Assembly (NCBI GenBank): GCA_964536965.1
Contig: CAZIAL010000033.1
Location: 1 to 34,103, forward strand
DNA from: JACMQW01 sp964536965
GTDB lineage: Bacteria > Bdellovibrionota > UBA1018
Direction of reading: 5' to 3'
Length of the DNA stretch: 34,103 nucleotides
Shown: piece by piece, positions 9,630 through 18,187 of the stretch
Layout of the letters: each line of letters starts with the position of its first letter
Position numbering within the stretch: the stretch's first letter is position 1
Made by a program: the position numbers and the translations under genes
The notes under the pieces: model-generated
What the model was told of the DNA's origin: nothing
Database searches by the model: none
What the model saw: only the letters and a program-made list of their open reading frames with translations

Positions 9630-10973
9630 ATGGTCCAGGAAAAGACGCGCATCAAATTCAGGGTATCGGCCGCCGACGGTGTCGCGGCCTCGGGCCTGCC
9701 CGCGCCTCGGTGGACGGAGAAGTGGGGCGTCAGCCTCTTCGACTACGAGGAGTTCCATGTGACGGACCAGCTGCTGAAGTTGCCGTTCCAGGAAACGCCG
9801 CCGAAGACCGTCTGCGTGTTTTCGCTCGCGACGGGCGCGCTGCGCTTTAAACTCCTCGATTCCGATCGCATCGCCGAAGTGAACGGAGTCCGGAGTCGGG
9901 AGGCGATCGTCGGCATCGGCGACCGCATTCGAATCGGGGAGAATCTCACGATCGAAGTCGTGCTCGCTCCGAAAGCGGACGGCGAGCGCGGACCCTCGGT
10001 ATCGAATCAGACGCCGAAGCCCCTTTCGGCATCCGAGATGAAAACCAGTCTCTTCGCCGGCTCGTCTCCTGAAGAAGGCCCCACGCTGACGCTGACTTCT
10101 TCCGGGCCGGTGCAGGCCGGCCAGATCTTCGCCGAACAGAGCGCTTCCATCGAAATCGACGAGCCTTCTTTCAAGCGCCCTTCGGCGGAACCCGCGCTGG
10201 ACACATCGCCCGCGCCCTCCCAGACGGCGTCACCGGCGGTGACCCGGAAGTCGCCGTTCGCGATCGACGGCTCTTCGCCGAATATTCTCGCCACCGAGCC
10301 GACGCTCGAAACCGTGCAGCCCGCCGCGAAGCCGGCCGCGACGCGGAATCCGCAAGCGTCCGCGGTCCCGCGTCCCGCGAAAAACATTTTGAAGCCGGAG
10401 CCACGCGTGGAGCTCGCCAATCTCCCCCATGCGATTCGCGACGATAGTCTCGACAGTCGCGCCGCGGGAATGGCCGAAACGGCCGATGCCTTGGATCCAG
10501 TTTATCCCCGCAACGCGAAGCTCGATGCCCGCCCGAGTTTTTCGGAAAAAATTCTCTCGGCCTTTTCGAAAGTCCTGCGACGGGATGAGCTGACGCCACC
10601 CGAAGCTTTACCGTCGGATCAGGCGGGCGCGAAAGCTCCCCAGCCTTGGATTCCCGCCGAGCACCGCGATCCCGGCATCCAGGCCATGACCGCCGCGAAC
10701 TACGGCTCGGCGACGACGGGTGGGCGCCCTGCCCAGGCCTGGATTCCTCAGTCCGAACCGGCCGGCGCCCGAATGCGCGGGCGGGCCCTGGTCTTTCTCG
10801 TTGCCGCCGGCGGAACGCTCATGATCGCGGTCGGGGTCTTCCGGATCTACGAATCGTTTCGACGCGAGGAAGCCGAGCGCGCGGCGACGACGCCGGTCTC
10901 GTTCTCCGAGCTGAATCGCGGCGTGCCGGTCGAAGTCCTCGAGGAAAAAGTCCGACGGATGCGGCGGCGATAA
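9630..10973 (+). CDS. C-terminally anchored protein with an FHA-like N-terminal part
   Basis: This 447-residue protein starts at ATG 9630, directly after GAGGA. The open frame extends upstream, but only inside the flavoenzyme gene. Residues 55-115 or so resemble the second half of an FHA domain (a VNG turn followed by GIGDRIRIGENL). The usual Gly-Arg and Ser-x-x-His phosphothreonine-binding motifs are not evident, so phospho-binding is doubtful. Residues 120-380 are a Pro/Ala/Ser-rich, probably disordered linker. One membrane helix at about 386-408 is followed by a short, charged tail. A membrane scaffold or secretion-apparatus-like role is possible but unsupported. It ends one base before the convergent diiron gene, with no terminator between. 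Confidence 0.8.
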   Translation: MVQEKTRIKFRVSAADGVAASGLPAPRWTEKWGVSLFDYEEFHVTDQLLKLPFQETPPKTVCVFSLATGALRFKLLDSDRIAEVNGVRSREAIVGIGDRIRIGENLTIEVVLAPKADGERGPSVSNQTPKPLSASEMKTSLFAGSSPEEGPTLTLTSSGPVQAGQIFAEQSASIEIDEPSFKRPSAEPALDTSPAPSQTASPAVTRKSPFAIDGSSPNILATEPTLETVQPAAKPAATRNPQASAVPRPAKNILKPEPRVELANLPHAIRDDSLDSRAAGMAETADALDPVYPRNAKLDARPSFSEKILSAFSKVLRRDELTPPEALPSDQAGAKAPQPWIPAEHRDPGIQAMTAANYGSATTGGRPAQAWIPQSEPAGARMRGRALVFLVAAGGTLMIAVGVFRIYESFRREEAERAATTPVSFSELNRGVPVEVLEEKVRRMRRR

Positions 10974-10974
10974 G

Positions 10975-11805
10975 TTATTCCGCCGCCGGCCGCGCGATCC
11001 ACTCGTCCTCGAGATAGATCGCGGTGAGTAACTTCTTCGGCCGCCGAAAACGCATCCAGAGCGTGCGGATCGGGAGGAGCAGGATCAATCCCGCTTTCGT
11101 GAGGAACCCGAGTTCGCGCAGCGGAACTTCAGAGAGCCCGAGTTTCTGCGCTCGGCTTTCGAATTTGGCGAGCGTATGGTCGTAGAACGCGGGAAATCGT
11201 TCGAGCACGGGATGGTTGGCGGGCAGACGGCGAAGCGCGAAGTCGCGGAGTCGGCGCATTGCGATCCACTGGAAGAGGGCTTGCCCCAGCAGGACCTTGC
11301 GGTCGGCGGGAAATCGAGCAAGCCACGCTTTCGTTTCTTTTTCGCCGAACTCGACGTGCTTCTCTTCGTCGACGATCGCGCTCTCGACGAGTTTGCGAAT
11401 TTCCTCGTGATCGATCGTCGTCGCGAGCGCGTAAAAGATGGTGAGGACGAGGCCTTCGCCGAGCGCCATTTCGAGGCAAACATGCTCGCCCCAGGTACCG
11501 CCCATCATTCCGGTGGACATGAACTTCACGGCGCCATGCGCGTCTTGTGCTTTTACGCCGAGGTAACCCTGGATTTTTAGGATGCGTTTTACATGGGACA
11601 GCTCTTCGGCGGCTTGGCGGGCGAGGAAGCTCGCGGCCGAAAGCGTCGGCGCGCGGTAGAGCCAGTGCCCACACTGGATTCCGGTGACTTCGCCGTAGAG
11701 GAACTGGTCGAAAACCCAGCCGAGGAACTGTCGATCCGCGTCTCGCGACGGATCGAACCGGGCGGTGCCGAAGTCGAATTGTAGTTCTTTTCTCTCGATC
11801 AGCAT
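10975..11805 (-). CDS. Ferritin-like diiron protein
   Basis: This 276-residue, mostly helical protein starts at ATG 11805. It carries the ligand spacing of ferritin-like diiron enzymes: Glu39, Glu68-x-x-His71, Glu112 or Glu117, and Glu147-x-x-His150. Such proteins bind two metals in a four-helix bundle and act as oxidases, hydroxylases or oxygenases. It looks closest to families annotated as metal-dependent hydrolases or ferritin-like domain proteins; the substrate cannot be deduced. A hydrophobic stretch near 234-248 followed by Arg/Lys may allow membrane contact. Only 18 bases separate its start from the divergent archease-like gene, and no clear ribosome site is seen for either. The frame runs on upstream to 12261, but that part lies antisense to the archease-like gene. 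Confidence 0.82.
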   Translation of the reverse strand: MLIERKELQFDFGTARFDPSRDADRQFLGWVFDQFLYGEVTGIQCGHWLYRAPTLSAASFLARQAAEELSHVKRILKIQGYLGVKAQDAHGAVKFMSTGMMGGTWGEHVCLEMALGEGLVLTIFYALATTIDHEEIRKLVESAIVDEEKHVEFGEKETKAWLARFPADRKVLLGQALFQWIAMRRLRDFALRRLPANHPVLERFPAFYDHTLAKFESRAQKLGLSEVPLRELGFLTKAGLILLLPIRTLWMRFRRPKKLLTAIYLEDEWIARPAAE

Positions 11806-11823
11806 CTGGGGTAGTCTACCGGC

Positions 11824-12306
11824 ATGGCGGTCGTGGTCAAGGAATGGAAGGATCGGTCGGGCAGCATTTATCCGCTTCTCACCGCGTCCGGCCCAGACCT
11901 TACAGAGGCGTTTTGCGAGGCGGCCCGGGGCTTTTTCGACCTTTTCACCGACCGGTCGACGATCCGGCCCCGAGTCGAAGTCGAGATTTTTTGCGAGAGC
12001 TCGGACACCGAATGGCTCTTCTCCGACTGGATTAATACGATGATTTACGAGATTCGAGAGCGGCAAATGCTCTTCTCGGAATTCGAGGTCTACGCGGAGG
12101 GGATTAACGTGAAGGGCGTCATTCGCGGTGAGGCGATCGACCCTGATCGCCATCCGCGGACTCGGGAATTCATCGCCGGCGCGGCTTTCGACGGGCTCGC
12201 GGTCGACGAGTCGCCAGGCGAAGTGCGCGTCTCCGTCGTGCTGAACGACCGCGAACGGCATCCTTTACCGCTCGCCGCACTTTGGCACGGGAAGGGTCTC
12301 GTATGA
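11824..12306 (+). CDS. Archease-like protein with altered active residues
   Basis: This 160-residue protein starts at ATG 11824 and matches the archease (SHS2) fold along its length. Recognisable parts are DLTEAFCEAARGFFDLFTD, then WLFSDWINTMIYE, then LFSEFEVYAEG and VRGEAIDPDRH. Archease normally activates the RNA ligase RtcB. Its usual N-terminal motif, around EHTAD, supplies a metal-binding Asp and is here replaced by SGSIYP. The usual His in the TYHxL motif appears as Asp (AAFDGL). A near-C-terminal Asp may remain (VVLND). It may therefore have lost the classical cofactor role. No rtcB is in the window. Its stop overlaps the start of the next gene (ATGA), forming a coupled set with a secreted protein and ornithine aminotransferase. 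Confidence 0.75.
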   Translation: MAVVVKEWKDRSGSIYPLLTASGPDLTEAFCEAARGFFDLFTDRSTIRPRVEVEIFCESSDTEWLFSDWINTMIYEIRERQMLFSEFEVYAEGINVKGVIRGEAIDPDRHPRTREFIAGAAFDGLAVDESPGEVRVSVVLNDRERHPLPLAALWHGKGLV

Positions 12307-12788
12307 GGATCCTCGCGCTTTTGCTTTCGCTCTTCGCCGCGCACGCCGGCGCGAGTACGCGGCCTTCTCTGGATCAGATCGCGGCGATGCAAGTTTTCCT
12401 GCGGGCCGAGACTCGCGGCCCATCGCTCTGTCCGGAGACCCTGCGGGATCTTCCGCCCGAGAATCTGGCGCGGATTCCCCAGATGCTCGCCGCGGAATTC
12501 CGGACGCGCTGGGAAGGCATGGCTTCCGAGGCGAAAGAGAAATTCTTTCGTGACGAGAGTCGGCTCGCTCAGTGCCGCGCGCGCTGCCGCTGCGAATTCT
12601 ACCTCGAATGGATCGAGGAAATCGAGAATCCCTCGGATCTCGTGGTTCGCGCGAAGGCGCGGATCGAGAAGGTGCGCGGCGCCGGACCGGCGGCGAAAAC
12701 TCGGACGTGCGCCCGCGCGAATCGGGAGTGGATCTGCCGACATCCTTTTTTCAGGGATCTCGTCGCCTCGGCGAAGAAGGAGGACTGA
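12303..12788 (+). CDS. Small cysteine-rich secreted protein
   Basis: This 161-residue protein starts at ATG 12303, which overlaps the archease-like stop by four bases. A longer start at 12282 is possible but would spoil the signal peptide. The N-terminus (MRILALLLSLFAAHAGA) is a good signal sequence, with cleavage likely after about residue 17. The mature part is charged and helical. It has six cysteines: one near residue 43, three in QCRARCRC, and one each in TCAR and WICRH. These could form disulphides or bind metal in the periplasm. Its TGA shares bases with the ATG of rocD. No family recognised. Confidence 0.75.
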   Translation: MRILALLLSLFAAHAGASTRPSLDQIAAMQVFLRAETRGPSLCPETLRDLPPENLARIPQMLAAEFRTRWEGMASEAKEKFFRDESRLAQCRARCRCEFYLEWIEEIENPSDLVVRAKARIEKVRGAGPAAKTRTCARANREWICRHPFFRDLVASAKKED

Positions 12789-13993
12789 TGTCGAAGACGC
12801 TGGAACTGATCGAACAGGCCGAACGCTACGGCGCGCGGAATTATCACCCGCTCCCGATCGTCATCGAGAGCGGCGAAGGAGTTTGGGTCACCGACGTCGA
12901 GGGCCGGAGGTATTTGGACTGCCTGAGTGCGTATTCGGCGGTGAACCAGGGACATCGCCATCCTCGCATCATCGCCGCGCTCGTCGAGCAGGCGGGACGA
13001 ATCACGCTGACCTCGCGCGCTTTTCACAACGACCAAATGGGCGCGTTTCTCGAGCGCCTCTGTCAGCTGTCGCGAACCGAAATGGCGCTGCCGATGAATA
13101 CCGGCGCCGAAGCCGTGGAGACGGCGCTGAAGGCCGCGCGTAAATGGGGTTATCTGAAGAAGGGAATCGCGGAAGACCGGGCCGAGATCATCGTGGCGGG
13201 GGATAACTTCCACGGCCGAACTATTTCGATCGTGAGTTTCTCTTCGGAACGGCAGTACCGTGACGGATTCGGACCCTTCACTCCGGGTTTCCGCACGGTG
13301 CCCTACGGCGATCTCGCGGCCCTCCGCGCGGCGATCTCCCCGAATACCGTCGCGTTCCTGATGGAGCCGGTCCAGGGCGAAGCAGGGGTCGTCTTCCCGC
13401 CGAAGGGGTTCCTCGCCGAAGCGGCCGAACTCTGTCGCCAAGAGCGTGTCCTCACGATCTGGGACGAGATCCAGTCGGGGCTTGGCCGCACGGGAAAGAT
13501 GTTCGCGTATGAACATGATGGCGAATCGGCGAAACCCGATCTCCTCGTGCTCGGGAAAGCTCTCTCGGGCGGAGTTTATCCCGTTTCCGCGGTCGTCGGC
13601 ACCGCCGAAGTGCTGGGAGTCTTCGAACCCGGAGATCATGGCTCGACTTACGGAGGAAATCCGCTCGGCGCGGCGGTCGCCAAAGTCGCCCTCGATGTTC
13701 TCGTCGACGAGGGGATGGTCGAGAATTCGGCGCGCCTCGGGCAGCGACTCGAGGAGGGGCTGCGGGCCCTTCGTTCGCCCTCCGTACGGGCGCTTCGGGT
13801 CCGCGGACTCTGGGCCGGAATCGAAATCGAACCGAAGGCCGGTCCGGCGCGCGCTTTCTGCCTGCGGCTGATGGAGCGCGGCGTGCTCGCCAAGGATACG
13901 CACGGACAGGTGATCCGGATCGCGCCGCCGCTCATGATCCGCGAAACCGAGCTCGATGCACTCCTCGACGCTCTGCGGGGAGTGCTGGCGTAG
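12788..13993 (+). CDS. rocD: Ornithine--oxo-acid aminotransferase
   Basis: This 401-residue class III PLP-dependent aminotransferase converts ornithine and 2-oxoglutarate to glutamate-5-semialdehyde and glutamate, linking arginine to proline and glutamate metabolism. ATG 12788 overlaps the preceding stop and starts MSKTLELIEQ, a normal N-terminus for the family. Family signatures are HPRI, SRAFHNDQ, NTGAEAVETA, NFHGRT, WDEIQSGLGRTG and the PLP-binding Lys257 in LGKALSGG. Length and order fit ornithine aminotransferase better than acetylornithine or GABA aminotransferases. No other arginine or proline gene is nearby. It is the last gene of a coupled group with the archease-like and secreted proteins. 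Confidence 0.93.
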   Translation: MSKTLELIEQAERYGARNYHPLPIVIESGEGVWVTDVEGRRYLDCLSAYSAVNQGHRHPRIIAALVEQAGRITLTSRAFHNDQMGAFLERLCQLSRTEMALPMNTGAEAVETALKAARKWGYLKKGIAEDRAEIIVAGDNFHGRTISIVSFSSERQYRDGFGPFTPGFRTVPYGDLAALRAAISPNTVAFLMEPVQGEAGVVFPPKGFLAEAAELCRQERVLTIWDEIQSGLGRTGKMFAYEHDGESAKPDLLVLGKALSGGVYPVSAVVGTAEVLGVFEPGDHGSTYGGNPLGAAVAKVALDVLVDEGMVENSARLGQRLEEGLRALRSPSVRALRVRGLWAGIEIEPKAGPARAFCLRLMERGVLAKDTHGQVIRIAPPLMIRETELDALLDALRGVLA

Positions 13994-14089
13994 CCCGGTT
14001 TTCTTCGCGCCGTCACCGACGGTTCTCTGACGGGTTAAATCATTCAAACTGATTTGCGGTGCGCCTCGGGGCCCCGCAGACTGAGAGCT

Positions 14090-15733
14090 ATGGTACCCGC
14101 TTCGTCGGCGGGAAACGAGTCACCCCCTCGGGTCGTTCTTTTCTCGCGCTCCATCTCCCAGCCCGCGATCATCGAACCGGTGCACCGCGCGCTCGCTCAG
14201 GCGCGTGAGCTCGACTACCAGCTCGTTTCCAACGGCCAGGAACTTCGGGCCGCGCTCGAAGGCGGAGAACGCGTCGTCCTTTTCGCGAACTGTCTGATGA
14301 AAGAAGATATCGCGGATCTTTATAACGTTCTCCCGGGATTCGAGCCTCGGGTTTCGGAAGGCACGCTTCGGATTTTTGTCTTGAACAGCATCCGTCATCC
14401 GGGCTTAGGTTCGCTGCTTCGTTCGCGCGCGGTACTCGAGATCATCGAGCTCCCGCTTTCCATGAAGGCCGTGCAGTATAAACTCAAGCAGGCCCTTTCG
14501 TTCGTCCACCATGCGTACCTGCGAAAGAAGGCGGCGATCTCCGAAGGCGTGACCGAAGGGGTGCGCGCGGGCGATGCGAAGGGGCGCGCGGCGTCCGCGA
14601 AGAAGAAGCCGGCGAACACGGAAGTTCACTGGCAGTCCGCCATCGACTTCAACGCCGATTTCTGGTGGAGTCCAAGCCGAAAAAACGTTCGAAATGTCGT
14701 GGGCGTCTGGCTGATCGATCTCGTCGGACCCGGTCCGGTCATCGGAACCTGGGAAGAAATGCCGAAGGGCGATCGATTCGGGGAAAAGGGCTGGACCTGG
14801 CGACCCCGGCCGACGGCGGACGAATTTTTCCAGACGCCGACCGGGCGCTGGATTTTCTTCGGGAAGCAGCCGGAGTTTTCTTGGCAGAAGAACATGTGGT
14901 CCTTCGTCTCGAAGCACCCGATGCTCGCTTTTTACCCGGAGAATGCGACGACTCCGGAGTATGTGCGCATCGAATTTCGACCCGACGAGGGTCTCCTCTT
15001 TCTCGAGAACTCGGGCCATACCCAGGCCCTCCTGGGAAGAATTCAGTCGACGCTGGAAAGCCGACTCGGATTCGGCGCCGGACTCGATAGCGATGAAACC
15101 GAAGAGGTCACCGGCGGATTCGACGGCTGGGATTTTCCGGTCGACGATTCGGGCGGCGTCCAGAGTCATGCGCCGGAGGATGCGCAAGAAGGGGGTCCCG
15201 AGTGGAAGGACCATACGGGAGCCCGCGGATTCGAATTCGAGCCGGGCAGTAGCCGGTCCGGCGGTGCACCTCTTTCGAAACCTTTTCGAAGCGCTCTGAG
15301 TGCCGATCCGATCGTCGGGCCTCGAGTCGGTCTCGGCCCGATCGAGACGGCAGGGCTCGGAGCAGGAACGGGCACTTTCGAAAAAATCAGTCTGCACGCC
15401 GAAGCCCTGCGCATGAATGGCGAACTCCTCGACCCTCGCGAAGCGTTTCTGGTTTACGAAGTGACCGAGTCGGGTGCGGTGCTGCTCGTGCCAGAAGGGC
15501 ACGCGCGCCTGGGCCATCGGTTCGAGTTACGTTTCGAGCTCGAATCGGCGGGGCTCAAGGTCGGCTGCGTGATGGACTGGGAGATCGCGAGCGTGGACCT
15601 GAACCTCGAACCGAGTCGGCTCGTGACGGGAACGTTTCGCTCGGGGGATTTCGATACCTTGTTCCGCTTGCTCGATCGGATGGATGCGCGCCGGAAAGAA
15701 CTTCGCGTCTTTTACGAAAAGGCGCGGGGCTAA
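14090..15733 (+). CDS. Multidomain protein of unknown function
   Basis: This protein has 547 residues from ATG 14090; a TTG at 14054 in frame would add 12 residues and seems less likely. Residues 10-135 or so alternate hydrophobic strands and helices (VVLFSRS, VVLFANC, IFVLNS) and may be a degenerate receiver-like domain without a clear phospho-acceptor. Residues 170-330 form a tryptophan-rich region (DFWWSPS, GWTWRPR). An acidic and glycine-rich linker follows, and then a C-terminal domain of about 110 residues in which beta strands seem to alternate. That last part distantly recalls a PilZ fold, but I cannot identify the RxxxR and D/NxSxxG motifs needed for cyclic-di-GMP binding. No signal peptide or membrane helix. 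Role unknown; a cytoplasmic regulatory protein is possible. Confidence 0.8.
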   Translation: MVPASSAGNESPPRVVLFSRSISQPAIIEPVHRALAQARELDYQLVSNGQELRAALEGGERVVLFANCLMKEDIADLYNVLPGFEPRVSEGTLRIFVLNSIRHPGLGSLLRSRAVLEIIELPLSMKAVQYKLKQALSFVHHAYLRKKAAISEGVTEGVRAGDAKGRAASAKKKPANTEVHWQSAIDFNADFWWSPSRKNVRNVVGVWLIDLVGPGPVIGTWEEMPKGDRFGEKGWTWRPRPTADEFFQTPTGRWIFFGKQPEFSWQKNMWSFVSKHPMLAFYPENATTPEYVRIEFRPDEGLLFLENSGHTQALLGRIQSTLESRLGFGAGLDSDETEEVTGGFDGWDFPVDDSGGVQSHAPEDAQEGGPEWKDHTGARGFEFEPGSSRSGGAPLSKPFRSALSADPIVGPRVGLGPIETAGLGAGTGTFEKISLHAEALRMNGELLDPREAFLVYEVTESGAVLLVPEGHARLGHRFELRFELESAGLKVGCVMDWEIASVDLNLEPSRLVTGTFRSGDFDTLFRLLDRMDARRKELRVFYEKARG

Positions 15734-15773
15734 ACCTCAGTAACCCGCTCCTCTGCCCGCGTGTCGAATCGGC

Positions 15774-16907
15774 TTACTGCCGGATCTCCACCGACTCGCG
15801 TTCGGTGATTCCCGGGTCGGTTTCCACCGTGAGTGAGATGCGCCCGATTTCGCGGCCGTCGGTCGTTTCGATCTGCACGCGATAGTCGCCTGGCTGGTAG
15901 TTCGCCTTCGTCGTGTAGCCGCGAAAGCCTTCGTCGCGGCCGCCCGCGATCGTGATCGGAATCAGATCCTGCTTCTCCCATCCGCGCGGCGTCTTCAGCA
16001 GCCAACGCACCTGGAGCTGGTCGCGGAAGCCTCGGGGCGCGAAAACGCGGACGAAGGTCACGATCGAATCGCCGGGACGGGCATAGAACGACTGGTCGCC
16101 GTTCTGCCAGAAAAGCCAGCGCGAACGCGTCTGGGTGAGGTAGTAGTGCCCGGCTTCTTTGCGGACGCCGTGGAAGACGCCGATATAGGAAAGCGAAAGC
16201 GGAACCGGCGGGATCAGGTTGAAGACGTAGAAAAAAGCGAACGCCGCGATCACGCCGAAGCCCGTACCGAAAATCTGCTTTCGGAACGCGCCGACGATCG
16301 CGGGTCCATTTCCGGCGTTTCGCGTGCTTCGCTCGGCGAGCCGATAGACGGTAGCCACGGCTCCCGCGGAAATCGTGAGCGCCAGGACGAAAGCGACGAC
16401 CCCGATGAATCCGAGCAGCATCGGAATCACATAGATCCAGAAAGAGACGACGCAGAGGAAGTAGAGGACGAGCTTCAGAATCGTCTGGCGCGTCTTCAGC
16501 CGGACGAATTCATTCGCGAGTAAAAGTCCCGCGATCAGAAGGACGAAAATCAAGGAAGCGAAGAGCGAAGAGCTCTTCAGGTAGAAAAACGTATAGACGT
16601 TCAGGAGCGACCCGAAGAGGAACTGCGCCGCCAGATCACGGTAGCCCCAGTACTTCTCGAGCCGGGGCGGGACGCGGAGGAGCCCGTGGTCATGGAGCAG
16701 GATGGCCCAGAGAAGCGGGGTGAGTAGGAGAAAATAAACGATCTGGCCGATGATCTGGAAAAGACTGTCGGGACGATCGAGCAGGACGTAATCGAACGCG
16801 AATCCGACGAGGAAAAACGCGGCCGGAGCCCGCGGATCCGTCGTGAGTCGATGCTTGAATCGGGCAAAGCGCGAGCCGGTCGGAAAAGGCGGGGGTGACT
16901 CGGTCAT
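15774..16907 (-). CDS. Membrane protein with a C-terminal DUF2914 domain
   Basis: This 377-residue protein has about seven hydrophobic segments between residues 28 and 235. A soluble C-terminal domain of about 120 residues follows. That domain shows the pattern VRWLLKTPRGW, then IAGGRDEGFRGYTTKANYQPGDYRV and IGRISLTVE, which is typical of DUF2914, a family of unknown function. The start ATG at 16907 overlaps the stop of the protease gene by four bases, so the two are translationally coupled. A membrane or envelope function linked to the M48 protease is possible but unproven. It converges with the gene ending at 15733, 40 bases away, and no terminator is seen between. Confidence 0.88.
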   Translation of the reverse strand: MTESPPPFPTGSRFARFKHRLTTDPRAPAAFFLVGFAFDYVLLDRPDSLFQIIGQIVYFLLLTPLLWAILLHDHGLLRVPPRLEKYWGYRDLAAQFLFGSLLNVYTFFYLKSSSLFASLIFVLLIAGLLLANEFVRLKTRQTILKLVLYFLCVVSFWIYVIPMLLGFIGVVAFVLALTISAGAVATVYRLAERSTRNAGNGPAIVGAFRKQIFGTGFGVIAAFAFFYVFNLIPPVPLSLSYIGVFHGVRKEAGHYYLTQTRSRWLFWQNGDQSFYARPGDSIVTFVRVFAPRGFRDQLQVRWLLKTPRGWEKQDLIPITIAGGRDEGFRGYTTKANYQPGDYRVQIETTDGREIGRISLTVETDPGITERESVEIRQ

Positions 16908-18181
16908 GTGGCCTTACGGATCGCGTCGGTCCGCGGTAACAGCGGTGGATGCGAAGCGAAGAGGGCGGTAAAGAGCGGGTGCTGGACCAGGATGGCGAGA
17001 TTTTCGCGATAGAGATGCCGGAGGCCTCGGATCAGCGCCTCCCGATCTCCGTACGTTTTCACCGAAAAACGATCGGCGGCATACTCGTTCGCGCGCGAGA
17101 AATAATTCGCGGCGAAGGTGCCGAAGAAACCGAGCTTACCGAGGAGGAGAACCGCGATCGGAAGTCCATAGGCCGGGTTCGGAGGGAAGATTCCGAACGC
17201 GAGGTAAAGATCCGGGGCTTCGAGCAGCCGCTGGGCGAGGAAAAGGACGCCGGCGGTGACCAGGGTCGAAACCAGCATGCCCTTCCAGATGTGACCGAGG
17301 CGAAAATGTCCGGCTTCGTGGGCGGTGATCGCGACGATTTCGGCGATCATTTCGCGCCGGCGGTCGGGAGTGGTCTCCGCGGCGTCCAGCTTCGCGATCA
17401 TCGTATCGAAGAGGACCAGTCGCCGAAATTTTCCATAGCCGGTGAAGAAGGCGTTCGTTTTCGTCGAACGTTTCGAGGCGTCGCAGACCCAGACGCCGTC
17501 GAGCTTGAACGTCTGTTTTTTTACATAAGCTTCGATCGCGGCTTTCAGATCGCCGTCCGGAAGCGGAGTGAGTTTGAGAAAGAGCGGAAGAATCGCGATC
17601 GGCGCGATCCACAGCAGGAAAAACTGGAACGCCGTATATCCGGCCCAGATCAGCAGCCAAGCGCGATCCCCGCCGGTGTCCAGCAGCCACATCGCGAACG
17701 CGAGAATCGGCGCCATCAGCGCGAGGCCGAGGAGCGCGCCCTTCACGCGATCGCCGATGAACGTTTTCACGGTCGTGCGGTTGAAGCCGTATTTGGCCTC
17801 GATCTTAAACGTCGAGAACCAGGCGAACGGGAGGTCGAGCAGGCCCTTCAGAGCCGAAAGCAGGGCGACGAAAACCGTGGCCCGGATCCATGCGGCTTCC
17901 GAGACGCGATTCGCCATCTCCGCGGACCAGCCGTACCCGCCGAATGTGAGAAAAACGATGAAGACGACGAGGCCGACGCTCTCCGAAATCCAGGTGAGCC
18001 GATTTCGTTCCGCGAGATAGGCGAGGGCCTTTTCATGTTCAGACGGGGCCTGGATTTCCGACAAGCTCTCCGGATACGGTTCGCTGGCGGTCTTAAACTG
18101 CAGGAGCTCCGCGATACGTTCCGCCGCGAAGACGAAGAGCCAAAGCGCGACGATCAGTCGATAAAGCGTCGGGGCGTCCAT
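16904..18181 (-). CDS. M48 (Ste24-like) membrane zinc metalloprotease
   Basis: This 425-residue protein has the Ste24/CAAX-protease layout, with several membrane helices and a zinc site. The catalytic HExxH is His288-Glu289-x-x-His292 (HEAGH). The third ligand is Glu366 in SRANEYAADRFS. The motifs RSTKTNAFFTGYGKFRR and LFDTMI also fit the family. In yeast Ste24 cleaves prenylated proteins; bacterial members such as HtpX act in membrane-protein quality control, and their substrates are mostly unknown. ATG 18181 lies only six bases after the citrate synthase stop, so the two are co-transcribed. The stop overlaps the DUF2914 gene start. Confidence 0.93.
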   Translation of the reverse strand: MDAPTLYRLIVALWLFVFAAERIAELLQFKTASEPYPESLSEIQAPSEHEKALAYLAERNRLTWISESVGLVVFIVFLTFGGYGWSAEMANRVSEAAWIRATVFVALLSALKGLLDLPFAWFSTFKIEAKYGFNRTTVKTFIGDRVKGALLGLALMAPILAFAMWLLDTGGDRAWLLIWAGYTAFQFFLLWIAPIAILPLFLKLTPLPDGDLKAAIEAYVKKQTFKLDGVWVCDASKRSTKTNAFFTGYGKFRRLVLFDTMIAKLDAAETTPDRRREMIAEIVAITAHEAGHFRLGHIWKGMLVSTLVTAGVLFLAQRLLEAPDLYLAFGIFPPNPAYGLPIAVLLLGKLGFFGTFAANYFSRANEYAADRFSVKTYGDREALIRGLRHLYRENLAILVQHPLFTALFASHPPLLPRTDAIRKAT

Positions 18182-18187
18182 CGAGGG

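Noticed and set aside
11806..12261. Upstream extension of the diiron protein frame
   Set aside because: It would overlap the archease-like gene entirely and adds no diiron motif; ATG 11805 gives a normal family N-terminus.
14010..14022. Hairpin CCGTC-ACC-GACGG after rocD as a terminator
   Set aside because: The stem is only 5 bp with a 3-base loop and is followed by TTCTCT rather than a T-tract.
12599..14047. A 482-residue open frame on the minus strand
   Set aside because: It lies antisense to rocD, which has all aminotransferase signatures.
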